From Polaromonas sp. (lineage in GTDB: Bacteria > Pseudomonadota > Gammaproteobacteria > Burkholderiales > Burkholderiaceae_C), in NCBI RefSeq assembly GCF_030680935.1, contig NZ_JAUXUP010000078.1:1-64000 (forward strand): 64,000 bases of DNA. Reading direction: 5' to 3'. The number at the start of each line of letters is the position of its first letter. The stretch's first letter is position 1. Below are positions 17,523 to 26,036 of the stretch, one piece after another. The position numbers and the translations under genes were made by a program. The notes under the pieces were generated by a model that saw only the letters and a program-made list of their open reading frames with translations, was not told the origin of the DNA and searched no databases.

Positions 17523-18886
17523 GGTGTGGCGTTTGGAGCGGCCCCAAGAATAACAGTCACCATTTTTTCAGGCTGCAGCTTGCGTGCAAATGCGGCTCTG
17601 ACATCGGCCACGCTCACTTTGGCGATGCGTGCGGTCCAGCTGTCGAGGTAATCGAGCGGCAGGTCGTTCCAGGCGATGTTGGAGAGGTTACCGAGCAGCT
17701 TGCGGTTACTGTCGATCAACAAGGGAAACCCGCCAATCAGGTTGTCCCGTGCGGCTTGCAGCTCGGCTTCGCTGGGGCCGTCTGCCACAAACCTGGCCAG
17801 CACCTGGCGCGCCACCTCGGTGGCCTGCGCGGCCTGGTCAGGCCGGGTCTGCAGGCCCAGGGTGAAAGCACCGGCATGTCGGCCAGGCGAGAAATAGCTG
17901 GAGACGCTGTAGCTGAGGCCGCGTTTTTCGCGCACCTCTTCGGTCAGGCGCGAGACAAAGCCACCACCGCCCAGCACGTAGTTGCCAAGCGTGAGCGCAA
18001 AAAAATCCGGGTCATCGCGCTTGTAGCCGGGCTGGCCCAGCAGCACATGCGCCTGCGCCGAGTCAAACGGTATGCGTATCAACCGGGCGGCCTCCAGCGC
18101 CGCCACCTCGGGCACCGGCGGCAAGGGTGGTACGGCCGCGCAGTCGCTTGTGGGCAGCCGCGCCAGCAGACCCTTCACCAGGGCATCGGCCTGCGCACGC
18201 GTCAGCGCACCGACGATGCTGACGCGGGCGTTGCACGCCGATATGTAGCCCGCATGAAACGCGCGCATGTCGGCCACTCCAATACGGCCCAGCGTGGCCT
18301 CACTGACTTCATGCCCGTAGGGATGGTTGCGGTACACCGCCTCGGAAAATGCCCGGGCCGCCAGGTAAGCAGGCCGGGTGTAGGACTCCTTGAGCTGGGC
18401 CAGCAGGCGCTGGCGGTCACGCTGCCAGACCGCATCGGGAAACGCGGGCTCAGCGATCTGGCGCGCCGCCAGCTGGACGGCCCGCTCCAGCAAATCCGGC
18501 TCGGTGAGGCTGCGCAGCGAAAAACTGAAGCGGTCGCTGCCGGCAGAGACCCCAAATTGCGCGCCCAGATCAGCCCAGGCTTCGCCCAGCGCGTTTTCAT
18601 CCAGCGCCGGCGCGCCGTTGCGCGCGGCCACCCCTTTGGAGAGCAGGGCCGCGGTCACACCGGCCAGCCCCGCCTGGTCGGCTGCAACCCGACGGCTCCC
18701 GCCATCCATGTCGACCTGCACATCGACCATGGCAATCGCCGGGCTTTCGATCAGATACACCCTGGCGCCACCGGGCTGGGTCCAGTGCTGGATGGGAATC
18801 GCTGCCAGTGCAAATCCAGAATAAAAAAGGCCTGTAGCCCATACCAGTATTGCGCAAACAGCTCTGTTTTTGATAGCAATTTTCAC
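17519..18886 (-). CDS. M16-family peptidase, non-catalytic partner
   Basis: The start was set at a GTG (18886), giving a clean signal peptide (KIAIKNRAVCAILVWATGL...FALA); an upstream TTG at 18952 overlaps the previous stop but adds a poor N-terminus. The mature protein has the two-lobed M16 fold but lacks HxxEH, as is usual for the second subunit of such pairs. The glycine-rich loop (GNYVLGGGGFVSRLTEEVREKRGLSYS) is intact. It probably forms a periplasmic heterodimer with the adjacent catalytic subunit. Part of the signal peptide is encoded by a family 1 repeat (18820-18877). Confidence 0.85.
   Translation of the reverse strand: MKIAIKNRAVCAILVWATGLFYSGFALAAIPIQHWTQPGGARVYLIESPAIAMVDVQVDMDGGSRRVAADQAGLAGVTAALLSKGVAARNGAPALDENALGEAWADLGAQFGVSAGSDRFSFSLRSLTEPDLLERAVQLAARQIAEPAFPDAVWQRDRQRLLAQLKESYTRPAYLAARAFSEAVYRNHPYGHEVSEATLGRIGVADMRAFHAGYISACNARVSIVGALTRAQADALVKGLLARLPTSDCAAVPPLPPVPEVAALEAARLIRIPFDSAQAHVLLGQPGYKRDDPDFFALTLGNYVLGGGGFVSRLTEEVREKRGLSYSVSSYFSPGRHAGAFTLGLQTRPDQAAQATEVARQVLARFVADGPSEAELQAARDNLIGGFPLLIDSNRKLLGNLSNIAWNDLPLDYLDSWTARIAKVSVADVRAAFARKLQPEKMVTVILGAAPNATP
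18820..18877 (-). repeat. Dispersed ~55-bp repeat, family 1 (copy inside the M16 gene)
   Basis: On the minus strand it begins GCTATCAAAAACAGAGCTGT and contains TTTGCGCAA, then GGGCTACAGGCCTTTTTTAT. It lies sense in the signal-peptide region and encodes AIKNRAVCAILVWATGLFY. The same frame and similar residues (AIKxxAxCAxLVxxTG) occur in the SCO1 copy. Confidence 0.75.
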
Positions 18887-18948
18887 ATCAGTTCCCGCAG
18901 AAATCAAAAGGTGGTGGAAGCGGCGAAAGGCAAGCGGGCAAGCCGCAC

Positions 18949-20403
18949 TCAATGCCTGCTTCCCGCAGCTGGCGCTGGCCTGGCGCGAGGCGGACCCGGC
19001 GGCTGCGGCAGCAAGCTGGCCAGTGTCAACTGGTCGTCCGAAAAATAACGTGCCGCCACGGCCTGTACTTCAGCGCTGGTGATGCTGCGCAACTGGGCAA
19101 TCAGGCGCCTGTCGGTATCCAGCGGAAGGCCGTTGATCCAGTATGAGCCCAGCTCGCGCGCCTGGCTGAAAACCGCATCGAGCTTGTAGGTTTCGCTCGC
19201 CACCCATTGGGTTTTGACCCGTTGTAGCTCGGCCTGACTGACACCCTCTCGCGCAATCAGCGCTACTTGCTGGCGCAGGGCGTCGGCCACCTGCTGCGTG
19301 GTTTTTCCCTGAGCCGGTACGCCGTCCAGCGTGAACAGCTGGGGGCCACGGCCAATCAGGCCGCTGCCTGCGCCCGCACTGTCTGCCAGGCGGTTGTCAC
19401 CCTGGGTCAATGCGCGGTCCAGGCGCGCGCCGCTGTAACCGTCCAGCACGGCTGAAAGGACGGCGAGGGCCAGCGCATCGCGGTTAAAGCCGCCGTCTGA
19501 AACGGGAACGGCACCCGGCGTTTGCAGACCCGGCACCTTGTACGACAGGCTCACATAGGCCTGGCTCGCCGGGGCCTTGAAGTCCAGCTGGCGCAAGCCC
19601 GCCTGCTCCGGCTCCAGCCTGGGCTTGCGCGCAGGCACCGGCCGCGCTGCAATGCGGCCATAATATTTTTCAGCCAGTACACGCGCCTGCACGACATCCA
19701 CATCACCGGCAATCACCACCGCCGCATTGGCCGGCACGTACCATCGCCGGTAAAAGTCTCGGGCGTCGTCGGGCTTCATGGCGTCCAGATCACTCATCCA
19801 GCCAACCACAGGCCGGCGGTAGGGTGAAGCGGTGAAGATGATGGCATTGGCGGCCTCGTACATCAGCGCGCGCGGCGAATCCTCGGTACGCAGGCGGCGC
19901 TCTTCCTTGACAACTTCCAGCTCCTTGACGAACTCTTCGTCGGCCCACTGGTTGCGGGCAAAACGGTCGGCCTCCAGGCGCATCACGTCTTCCAGCTTGC
20001 CAGCGGGAATTTGCTGGTAATAACCGGTGGCGTCACGGCTGGTGAAGGCGTTTTCGCGGCCACCGAGCGCCGCGACCCGGCGCGAGAACTCACCCGGCTT
20101 CATGTCCGGCGTACCCTTGAAGAGCATGTGCTCCAGCACATGGGCCACGCCAGTGGTGCCATCGACCTCGTCCATGGCGCCGACCCGAACCCAGAGCATA
20201 TGCGCTGCCGTGGGTGCGCGCCGGTCGGTCTTGACGATGACGGTCATGCCGTTGGCCAGCTGGAACTGGCTGATTGGCGCAGCGCTTTGCGACCACGCAG
20301 GGTTTGTCAAAAAAGTGCCGAAAACCAGAGGAAGTAAGAGCTTGCACGAACGTGCCGGAAAACGGATAAACATGCCGATCAAGCCCTGCGTGGTGTGTTT
20401 CAT
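18949..20403 (-). CDS. M16-family zinc metallopeptidase, catalytic partner
   Basis: The zinc motif HVLEHMLFKGT (HxxEH) is near residue 80 and the distal Glu lies in ELEVVKEERR. From the ATG at 20403 the protein is 484 residues. An ATG at 20373 (MFIRFPARSCKLLLPLVFG, ending AWSQ) gives a more typical signal peptide and may be the real start. The protein should be periplasmic and degrade peptides. It is followed by the inactive M16 partner and is divergent from ftsY with a 28-bp gap. Confidence 0.92.
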   Translation of the reverse strand: MKHTTQGLIGMFIRFPARSCKLLLPLVFGTFLTNPAWSQSAAPISQFQLANGMTVIVKTDRRAPTAAHMLWVRVGAMDEVDGTTGVAHVLEHMLFKGTPDMKPGEFSRRVAALGGRENAFTSRDATGYYQQIPAGKLEDVMRLEADRFARNQWADEEFVKELEVVKEERRLRTEDSPRALMYEAANAIIFTASPYRRPVVGWMSDLDAMKPDDARDFYRRWYVPANAAVVIAGDVDVVQARVLAEKYYGRIAARPVPARKPRLEPEQAGLRQLDFKAPASQAYVSLSYKVPGLQTPGAVPVSDGGFNRDALALAVLSAVLDGYSGARLDRALTQGDNRLADSAGAGSGLIGRGPQLFTLDGVPAQGKTTQQVADALRQQVALIAREGVSQAELQRVKTQWVASETYKLDAVFSQARELGSYWINGLPLDTDRRLIAQLRSITSAEVQAVAARYFSDDQLTLASLLPQPPGPPRARPAPAAGSRH

Positions 20404-20431
20404 AGAATAGTGTGACTCCAAAGCCCAAGCA

Positions 20432-21538
20432 ATGTTCAGTTTCTTCAAGAAAAAAAAGCCCACACCCCCGACCGAACCTGCGCCCGTACCAGCACCGCCA
20501 CTGGTGTTACCGGACAGGGCCACGCCCGCTGCCGCCAGCGGCGGGCTGATAGGCAGTGCACTGGTCACACCTATTGCCATTCCGCTGCCAGGCGCCGTGC
20601 CGGCCGAGCGCGAGCGCTGGGTCAGCAAGCTGCGATCAGGCCTGCACAAGACCGGCGCCAGCATCTCTGGCGTTTTCACCGGCAACCGCATTGATGAAGC
20701 GCTGTATGAAGACCTGGAGTCTGCTTTGCTGATGGCAGACACGGGTGTGAGCGCCACCACCTACCTGCTGGCCGAGGTCAGGCAGCGCGTGGCAAGCAGT
20801 GGCGTCACACACCCGGTGGCCGTCAAAAATATCCTGGCCGAAGCACTGGCCAGCCTGCTCAAGCCCCTGGAACAGGCACTGGTGATTGGCGAATACAAAC
20901 CCACTGTCATCATGGTCGCCGGCGTCAATGGCGCAGGCAAAACCACATCCATCGGCAAGCTCACCCGGCACCTCGCCAGTGAAGGTGCCACAGTATTGCT
21001 GGCGGCAGCCGACACCTTCCGCGCCGCGGCCCGCGAGCAGCTGGAAGTATGGGCCGACAGAAACGCAGTGGAGATCGTCAGCCAGGAAGGCGGCGACCCG
21101 GCCGCTGTGAGTTTTGACGCGGTGAGCGCTGGCAAGGCGCGCGGCAAGGACGTGGTACTGGTCGATACCGCAGGCCGCTTGCCGACGCAGCTTCACCTGA
21201 TGGAAGAATTGCGCAAGATCAAACGCGTGGTCAGCAAGGCTGACGCAACCGCACCTCATGAGGTTCTCCTGGTGATCGACGGCAACACCGGCCAGAACGC
21301 GCTGAGCCAGGTGAAGGCCTTTGACGACATCCTGCAACTGACCGGCCTGATCGTGACCAAGCTCGATGGCACGGCCAAGGGCGGTGTGCTGGCAGCCATT
21401 GCATTGTGGGCACGCGAACGTCAGAAAACATCACCGGCATTGCGGCCTGTGCCCGTGTATTTCATAGGTGTCGGCGAAAAACTCGAAGACCTGGAAACCT
21501 TCAACGCCCGCGAGTTTGCATTGGCCCTGCTGGCCTGA
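20432..21538 (+). CDS. ftsY: Signal recognition particle receptor FtsY
   Basis: FtsY docks SRP-ribosome complexes at the membrane. The 368-residue protein has a short Lys-rich N-terminus (MFSFFKKKKP), a Pro/Ala linker, and the NG domain. The P-loop is GVNGAGKTTSIGKL, with DTFRAAAREQLEVW, VLVDTAGRLPTQ, TKLDGTAKGG and the closing IGVGEKLEDLETF. The acidic A domain of the E. coli protein is nearly absent, as in many betaproteobacteria. Confidence 0.97.
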   Translation: MFSFFKKKKPTPPTEPAPVPAPPLVLPDRATPAAASGGLIGSALVTPIAIPLPGAVPAERERWVSKLRSGLHKTGASISGVFTGNRIDEALYEDLESALLMADTGVSATTYLLAEVRQRVASSGVTHPVAVKNILAEALASLLKPLEQALVIGEYKPTVIMVAGVNGAGKTTSIGKLTRHLASEGATVLLAAADTFRAAAREQLEVWADRNAVEIVSQEGGDPAAVSFDAVSAGKARGKDVVLVDTAGRLPTQLHLMEELRKIKRVVSKADATAPHEVLLVIDGNTGQNALSQVKAFDDILQLTGLIVTKLDGTAKGGVLAAIALWARERQKTSPALRPVPVYFIGVGEKLEDLETFNAREFALALLA

Positions 21539-21546
21539 AGACGTCG

Positions 21547-22587
21547 TCAGACACCGCCCAGCCGCAGCAACAGCACACCCAACACCACAAACGCCACAAT
21601 AAACACGGTCTCGCCCAGCAGCATGGCGACCGGCTTCCAGCCGAGCTTGAGCAGGTCTTCAAAACTGGTCTTCACGCCGGCGGCGGCAATCGCCGTCACC
21701 AGCATCCAGCGCGAGACGTCCCCTGCCACCTGCGCCATGACCGGCGTGATGGTGCCCACGCTGGCCAGCATCACCATCACGATGAAGGCCAGCAGGAAGC
21801 CGGGGATCAGTGGCACTTCGGTATCCGGCGTTTTGACCGCCGGGTGATGGCGGTACAGCACCGCTATAAGCAGCACCACCGGCATCAGCAGCATCACCCG
21901 GAACAGCTTGACCACGGTGGCCACATCGCCAGCCTGCGGGCCCAGCATCATGCCCGCAGCCACCACCTGCGCCACGTCGTGGATGGAGCCGCCCAGCACG
22001 ATGCCAGCCTGCGCCGGTGCCAGGCCGATGACCTGGAGGCTGAAGGGGTAGATCACCATGGCAACCGTCGACAGCACCGTGACGCCTACCACCGCCAGCA
22101 GGGTGAAACGCTCGTTCTCGCGGGTCTGCGGCAACACCGACGACACCGCCAGCGCCGCTGACGCGCCGCAAATCGCCACAGCGCTGCCCGTCAACAAACC
22201 CTGATCGCGCGAACATCCCAGCCAGCGGGCCAGCACTACACCCAGCAAGATGGTCAGCAACACAGCCAGCACCAGCAACACGGCGGTTTGCACCCCGAGC
22301 TGCGCCACCTGCGCAAAGGTGATGCGCGCTCCCAGCAGCGCCACGCCCACGCGCAGCACCGTACGACCGCAGAAGTTGATACCCGTGACCACACGTGTAT
22401 GGCCATTGAGGAAATGAAACGCCAGCCCAATCAGCAACGCGTACAGCAGTTGCGGCCCGCCGTAATGCTCCGAAACAAAGGTGGCCGCCAGCGCAATCAC
22501 CAGGCAGACCAGCACGCCGGGAAAATGCGACGCGACCTGAGCCCGCCATCGGGCGGGCGCGTGCCGCACCGCTTGTGCCCAGCTCAT
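21547..22587 (-). CDS. UPF0324 / putative sulfate exporter (PSE) family membrane protein, SuyZ-like
   Basis: The 346-residue protein has about ten hydrophobic segments and family motifs (LLYALLIGLAFHFLNG, RVGVALLGARI, SAVAICGASAALAVSSV, GGSIHDVAQVVAAG). This family contains YeiH and SuyZ; SuyZ of Paracoccus pantotrophus is a proposed exporter of the sulfur anion released by sulfolactate degradation. The start overlaps the stop of the GntR gene by 4 bp. Next to SuyA/SuyB-like genes, export of sulfite or sulfate is the best inference. It converges with ftsY. Confidence 0.85.
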   Translation of the reverse strand: MSWAQAVRHAPARWRAQVASHFPGVLVCLVIALAATFVSEHYGGPQLLYALLIGLAFHFLNGHTRVVTGINFCGRTVLRVGVALLGARITFAQVAQLGVQTAVLLVLAVLLTILLGVVLARWLGCSRDQGLLTGSAVAICGASAALAVSSVLPQTRENERFTLLAVVGVTVLSTVAMVIYPFSLQVIGLAPAQAGIVLGGSIHDVAQVVAAGMMLGPQAGDVATVVKLFRVMLLMPVVLLIAVLYRHHPAVKTPDTEVPLIPGFLLAFIVMVMLASVGTITPVMAQVAGDVSRWMLVTAIAAAGVKTSFEDLLKLGWKPVAMLLGETVFIVAFVVLGVLLLRLGGV

Positions 22588-23408
22588 GACGCTTTCGACA
22601 ACATGCTGACGTAGTCATGCGCCTGCGTGTTGATGGATGAAATCCGGTACTCCACCGGTTTGTCGCCGAAGGTCAAGGCCAGCCGGTGCACCTCCATGAC
22701 CGGGGTACCGACCGGCAAGGCCAGAGCGCGCGCCACGGCCTTGCTGGCCGGCACAGCGCGAGCGCGCTCCTGGGCGCGCAGCACGGTGATGCCAAAGTCG
22801 GTCTGGTACAGCGCGTACACGGTGCCCGGCCTCTCGATAAAACGTTTTTCAGTGAGATTGCGAAACATCATGGCAGACAGCGCAAGACGGTCGTGCACCA
22901 CCGGACGCCCTCGCAGCGCCAGCTTGTTTTCTATCCTGAAAACCGCTTCACCCGGCTTGATGCGCAAGGCCCGGGCTTCAAGCGCATCTGCATTGTCACG
23001 CGCGAAAGCCATGCAGGTGATTTCGGGAAACTCCTGCTCCTGTGGTGTGTCATCCTCCGGATCCCAGCGCGGCTCCACATGGAAAAACTGGAACATGAAA
23101 CGCGCCCGGTTGTGTGGCGCCACGAACGTACCCTTGCCCTGGCGCCGCACCAGCACATGTTCATGCACCAGCTCGTCGACCGCATGGCGCAAGGTGCCTA
23201 TGCTGACCTGCAACGCGAGTGCCAGTGTGGCTTCGCTGGGCAGGGGTTTTCCCGGACCGTAATGCCCGTCTTCGATGATTTTCTGCAGCTCCCGCTTGAC
23301 CTGACGGTACAGCGGCAGCGACTCGTCCGCCGGGGAGGTTTGGGGGGGAACCGTTTTGTTGTTGACCTGCACCGGACTATTGGAACATTGTGGGCGGGGC
23401 TCGTACAA
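22584..23408 (-). CDS. GntR-family regulator with UTRA domain (HutC subfamily)
   Basis: The N-terminal winged helix reads GKPLPSEATLALALQVSIGTLRHAVDEL followed by VRRQGKGTFVAPHN. The C-terminal part is a UTRA ligand-binding domain. The start is uncertain: the longest frame opens at TTG (23408), and a GTG at 23372 would give MQVNNKTVPP. It is divergent from the suyA-like gene across about 82 bp and overlaps the exporter gene, so it probably senses the catabolic substrate or an intermediate and controls both directions. Confidence 0.88.
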   Translation of the reverse strand: MYEPRPQCSNSPVQVNNKTVPPQTSPADESLPLYRQVKRELQKIIEDGHYGPGKPLPSEATLALALQVSIGTLRHAVDELVHEHVLVRRQGKGTFVAPHNRARFMFQFFHVEPRWDPEDDTPQEQEFPEITCMAFARDNADALEARALRIKPGEAVFRIENKLALRGRPVVHDRLALSAMMFRNLTEKRFIERPGTVYALYQTDFGITVLRAQERARAVPASKAVARALALPVGTPVMEVHRLALTFGDKPVEYRISSINTQAHDYVSMLSKAS

Positions 23409-23424
23409 GTCATTTATATGAGTT
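23407..23424. promoter_or_regulatory. Possible GntR operator (imperfect palindrome)
   Basis: AAGTCAT-TTAT-ATGAGTT is a 7+4+7 inverted repeat with one mismatched pair, in the divergent gap between the GntR gene and the suyA-like gene. Position is the main argument; the sequence does not match a HutC consensus I know. Confidence 0.3.
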
Positions 23425-23490
23425 GATTGACAAGCTTTTGAGCGCGCCTAGACTGGCGGCTCGATTCAACTTCGGACCTCTGGAAAAACA

Positions 23491-23772
23491 ATGATTCATT
23501 TTGTATTGCATGACGCCAAGGACACCGTGGCGGTTGTGGTGGTGGAAGGTGTGAAGTCGGGCATGGACATGACCGGCTGGATCATGGACGAAGACCGCAT
23601 GATCAATGTAAAAGCGCAGCAGGACATCCCGATCGGCCACAAGGTGGCGCTGAAGGACATGGCCACGGGCGACACCGTCTGGAAGTACGGCATCGACATG
23701 GGCAAGGTCGTGGCCGACATCAAGGCCGGCCAGCACGCGCACGTGCACAACATCAAGACAAAGCGCTGGTAA
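23491..23772 (+). CDS. suyA: UxaA-family lyase small subunit (SAF domain), SuyA-like
   Basis: The 93-residue protein is a stand-alone SAF domain (MIHFVLHDAKDTVAVVVVEGV ... IPIGHKVALKDMATGDTVWKYG ... GQHAHVHNIKTKRW). In altronate and galactarate dehydratases this domain is fused to, or sits beside, a ~400-residue catalytic part. The pair here (93 + 391 residues) matches the sizes reported for (R)-3-sulfolactate sulfo-lyase SuyA (~8 kDa) and SuyB (~42 kDa), which gives pyruvate and sulfite. The flanking genes favour that role; the gene symbol is inferred from context. Confidence 0.8.
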   Translation: MIHFVLHDAKDTVAVVVVEGVKSGMDMTGWIMDEDRMINVKAQQDIPIGHKVALKDMATGDTVWKYGIDMGKVVADIKAGQHAHVHNIKTKRW

Positions 23773-23807
23773 TTTGACGGCCCATCCAGCTACTGCACGA
23801 CCCGCAT

Positions 23808-23880
23808 GCGTCGTTGCGAATCCTCGCCGGGTGTTACCCCGGCTGCGGTTCGCGCCTAGCCTGCAGACCGCTCGCGACGC
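23808..23880. repeat. REP-like hairpin between the two lyase genes
   Basis: The inner stem GCGAA...CCGGG-TGTTAC-CCCGG...TTCGC spans 23816-23853. The outer ends GCGTCG (23808-23813) and CGACGC (23875-23880) also pair. It occupies half of the 152-bp suyA-suyB gap and could tune the subunit ratio through RNA processing or partial termination. Confidence 0.6.
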
Positions 23881-23924
23881 TGGCTGAACCCCCAAAATGC
23901 CTCACAATTTTTTAAGGACTCCCC

Positions 23925-25100
23925 ATGTCAGTCATCGATAAAAACACCACCTTCCTCGGCTACCGTCGCGAAAACGGACGGGTTGGGGTTCGTAACCACG
24001 TGATCATTCTTCCGCTGGACGATTTGTCCAACGCCGCCGCCGAGGCCGTGGCCCACAACATCAAGGGCGCGATGGCCATTCCGCACCCTTACGGCCGCCT
24101 GCAGTTTGGCGCCGACCTGGAGCTGCATTTCCGCACCTTGATAGGCGCGGGCTGCAACCCCAACGTCGCAGCTGTCGTCGTCATCGGCATTGAGGACAGC
24201 TGGACCAAGAAAGTGGTGGACGGCATCGCCACGACGGGCAAGCCGGTGGTGGGCTTTGGCATTGAAGGCCATGGCGACCACGAAACCATCATGCGAGCGT
24301 CCAAAGCCGCCCGTGAGTACGTGCAGTGGGCCAGCGAAAAGCAGCGCGAGGTCTGCCCGATCTCCGAACTGTGGGTTTCCACCAAATGCGGTGAGTCGGA
24401 CACCACCTCCGGTTGCGGCGCCAACCCGACTGTCGGCAACGCTTTCGACAAGCTGCACCCGCTGGGCAATTACCTGTGCTTCGGTGAAACGTCGGAGATC
24501 ACCGGCGGTGAAAAAATTGTGGCCGAGCGCTGCGCCACCGATGCGATCCGCGATCAGTTCATGTTCATGTTCAACCGCTACCAGGCCATGATCGACCGCC
24601 ACAAAACCAGTGACCTGTCGGACTCGCAGCCGACCAAGGGCAACATCGCCGGCGGCCTGACCACCATCGAAGAGAAGGCACTGGGCAACATCCAGAAGAT
24701 CGGCAAAAAGTGCACGGTGGACGGCGTCATCGACAAGGCCGAGATGCCGACACACCCGGGGCTGTGGTTCATGGACTCGTCGAGCGCCGCCGCCGAAATG
24801 GTGACACTGTGTGCCGCCTCCGGTTATGCGGTTCACTTCTTCCCCACCGGTCAGGGCAACGTGATCGGCAACGCGATTGTCCCGGTGATCAAGATCTGCT
24901 CGAACCCGCGCACCGTTCGCTTGATGAGCGAACACATCGACGTGGATACCTCCGGCCTGCTGCAACGCGAGATCACGCTGGACCAGGCGGGTGACCAACT
25001 GCTGGAAAACATGCTGCGCACGGCCAACGGGCGCCTCACCGCAGCCGAAGCGCTGGGCCACCGGGAATTTGTGTTGACTCGCCTGTTCGAATCGGCCTGA
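23925..25100 (+). CDS. suyB: UxaA-family lyase large subunit, SuyB-like
   Basis: The 391-residue protein carries the UxaA/GarD C-terminal domain: [58 protein letters not shown] and the late [13 protein letters not shown] segment. Such enzymes are iron-dependent dehydratases or lyases. Length and split organisation match SuyB rather than fused altronate dehydratase (~490 residues). Neighbouring SlcC- and ComC-like dehydrogenases and the PSE exporter support sulfolactate sulfo-lyase; altronate or galactarate dehydratase remains possible. Confidence 0.82.
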   Translation: MSVIDKNTTFLGYRRENGRVGVRNHVIILPLDDLSNAAAEAVAHNIKGAMAIPHPYGRLQFGADLELHFRTLIGAGCNPNVAAVVVIGIEDSWTKKVVDGIATTGKPVVGFGIEGHGDHETIMRASKAAREYVQWASEKQREVCPISELWVSTKCGESDTTSGCGANPTVGNAFDKLHPLGNYLCFGETSEITGGEKIVAERCATDAIRDQFMFMFNRYQAMIDRHKTSDLSDSQPTKGNIAGGLTTIEEKALGNIQKIGKKCTVDGVIDKAEMPTHPGLWFMDSSSAAAEMVTLCAASGYAVHFFPTGQGNVIGNAIVPVIKICSNPRTVRLMSEHIDVDTSGLLQREITLDQAGDQLLENMLRTANGRLTAAEALGHREFVLTRLFESA

Positions 25101-25109
25101 ACAAGCGCC

Positions 25110-26036
25110 ATGGCACGCATCGTCATCAGCGAGTTCATGGACGAGCGCGCGGTCGCACAACTGGCGGCAGCGCACGACGTTCTGTACGACCCGTTGCTGG
25201 TGGACGACATGCCGCGCCTGATCACCGAGGCGCGAGGCGCTGAAGTCCTGATCGTGCGCAACCGCACGCAGGTCCGCAACGCCCTGCTCGCTGCGCTGCA
25301 ACGCTGCAAGGTGGTGGGCCGGCTGGGGGTCGGCCTGGACAATATCGACGTCACCGGATGCGAAGCCCAAGGCATGCGTGTGATCCCGGCCAGCGGCGCC
25401 AACGCGCTCAGTGTGGCCGAATATGTGATCACCAGCGCCATGCTGCTGTTGCGCGGGGCATATACCTCGACGCGAGCCGTGGCCGCAGGCCGGTGGCCGC
25501 GTGCGGCCCTGAGCGACGGGCGCGAGACCGCCGGCCAGACGATGGGCGTGATTGGTTTCGGCGCCATCGGCCAGACCACGGCCCGGCTGGCGCAAGCGCT
25601 GGGCATGAAGGTCATCGCTTTCGACGCAGCGCTGGCTGCGGATGCGCCGGTATTTGCGCGCGCCGGGGTGCGCAGCGTCGGCCTTGATGAGTTGGTGGCC
25701 AGTGCCGATGTGGTTACCCTGCATGTTCCGCTGGTGGACGGTACACGCGGCCTGTTAAGTGCTGCCCGCATCGCGGCCATGAAACCGGGCGCCATCCTCA
25801 TCAACACCTCGCGCGGCCATATTGTCGACCTGCCCGCCCTGGTGGCCGCGCTCCGCGCCGGACGCCTGGGTGGCGCGGCGATCGACGTGTTTGATGTCGA
25901 GCCGCTGACAAACAGCGATTTGTTGCCCGACTGCCCCAATCTCCTGTTGACGCCCCATGTATCCGGCCTCAGTGTTCAGGCCAACGAACGGGTGTCATTC
26001 ATGATTGCCGAAAAAATTCTGGAGCACCTGCACTGA
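25110..26036 (+). CDS. slcC: D-2-hydroxyacid dehydrogenase, SlcC-like ((S)-sulfolactate dehydrogenase candidate)
   Basis: The 308-residue NAD-dependent enzyme of the phosphoglycerate dehydrogenase family has the dinucleotide motif GVIGFGAIGQTTARLA, catalytic Arg in NTSRGHIVDLPAL, Glu in DVFDVEPL and His in LTPHVSG. In Chromohalobacter salexigens an SlcC of this family oxidises (S)-sulfolactate to sulfopyruvate, and ComC reduces it to the (R) form that SuyAB cleaves. It starts 9 bp after suyB and overlaps comC by 1 bp. The symbol rests on context, not on substrate evidence. Confidence 0.75.
   Translation: MARIVISEFMDERAVAQLAAAHDVLYDPLLVDDMPRLITEARGAEVLIVRNRTQVRNALLAALQRCKVVGRLGVGLDNIDVTGCEAQGMRVIPASGANALSVAEYVITSAMLLLRGAYTSTRAVAAGRWPRAALSDGRETAGQTMGVIGFGAIGQTTARLAQALGMKVIAFDAALAADAPVFARAGVRSVGLDELVASADVVTLHVPLVDGTRGLLSAARIAAMKPGAILINTSRGHIVDLPALVAALRAGRLGGAAIDVFDVEPLTNSDLLPDCPNLLLTPHVSGLSVQANERVSFMIAEKILEHLH

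Noticed and set aside
18887-18952. N-terminal extension of the second M16 protein from TTG 18952
   Set aside because: It would place 22 polar residues before a good signal peptide; the GTG at 18886 gives a normal exported N-terminus.
23491-25100. Altronate or galactarate dehydratase as the product of the split UxaA-family genes
   Set aside because: No uronate pathway genes are nearby, and the sizes and neighbours fit sulfolactate sulfo-lyase better. It is kept as an alternative, not excluded.
23928-25724. 598-codon minus-strand open frame opposite the suyB-like and slcC-like genes
   Set aside because: No recognisable domain, and it spans two genes with clear family motifs on the other strand.
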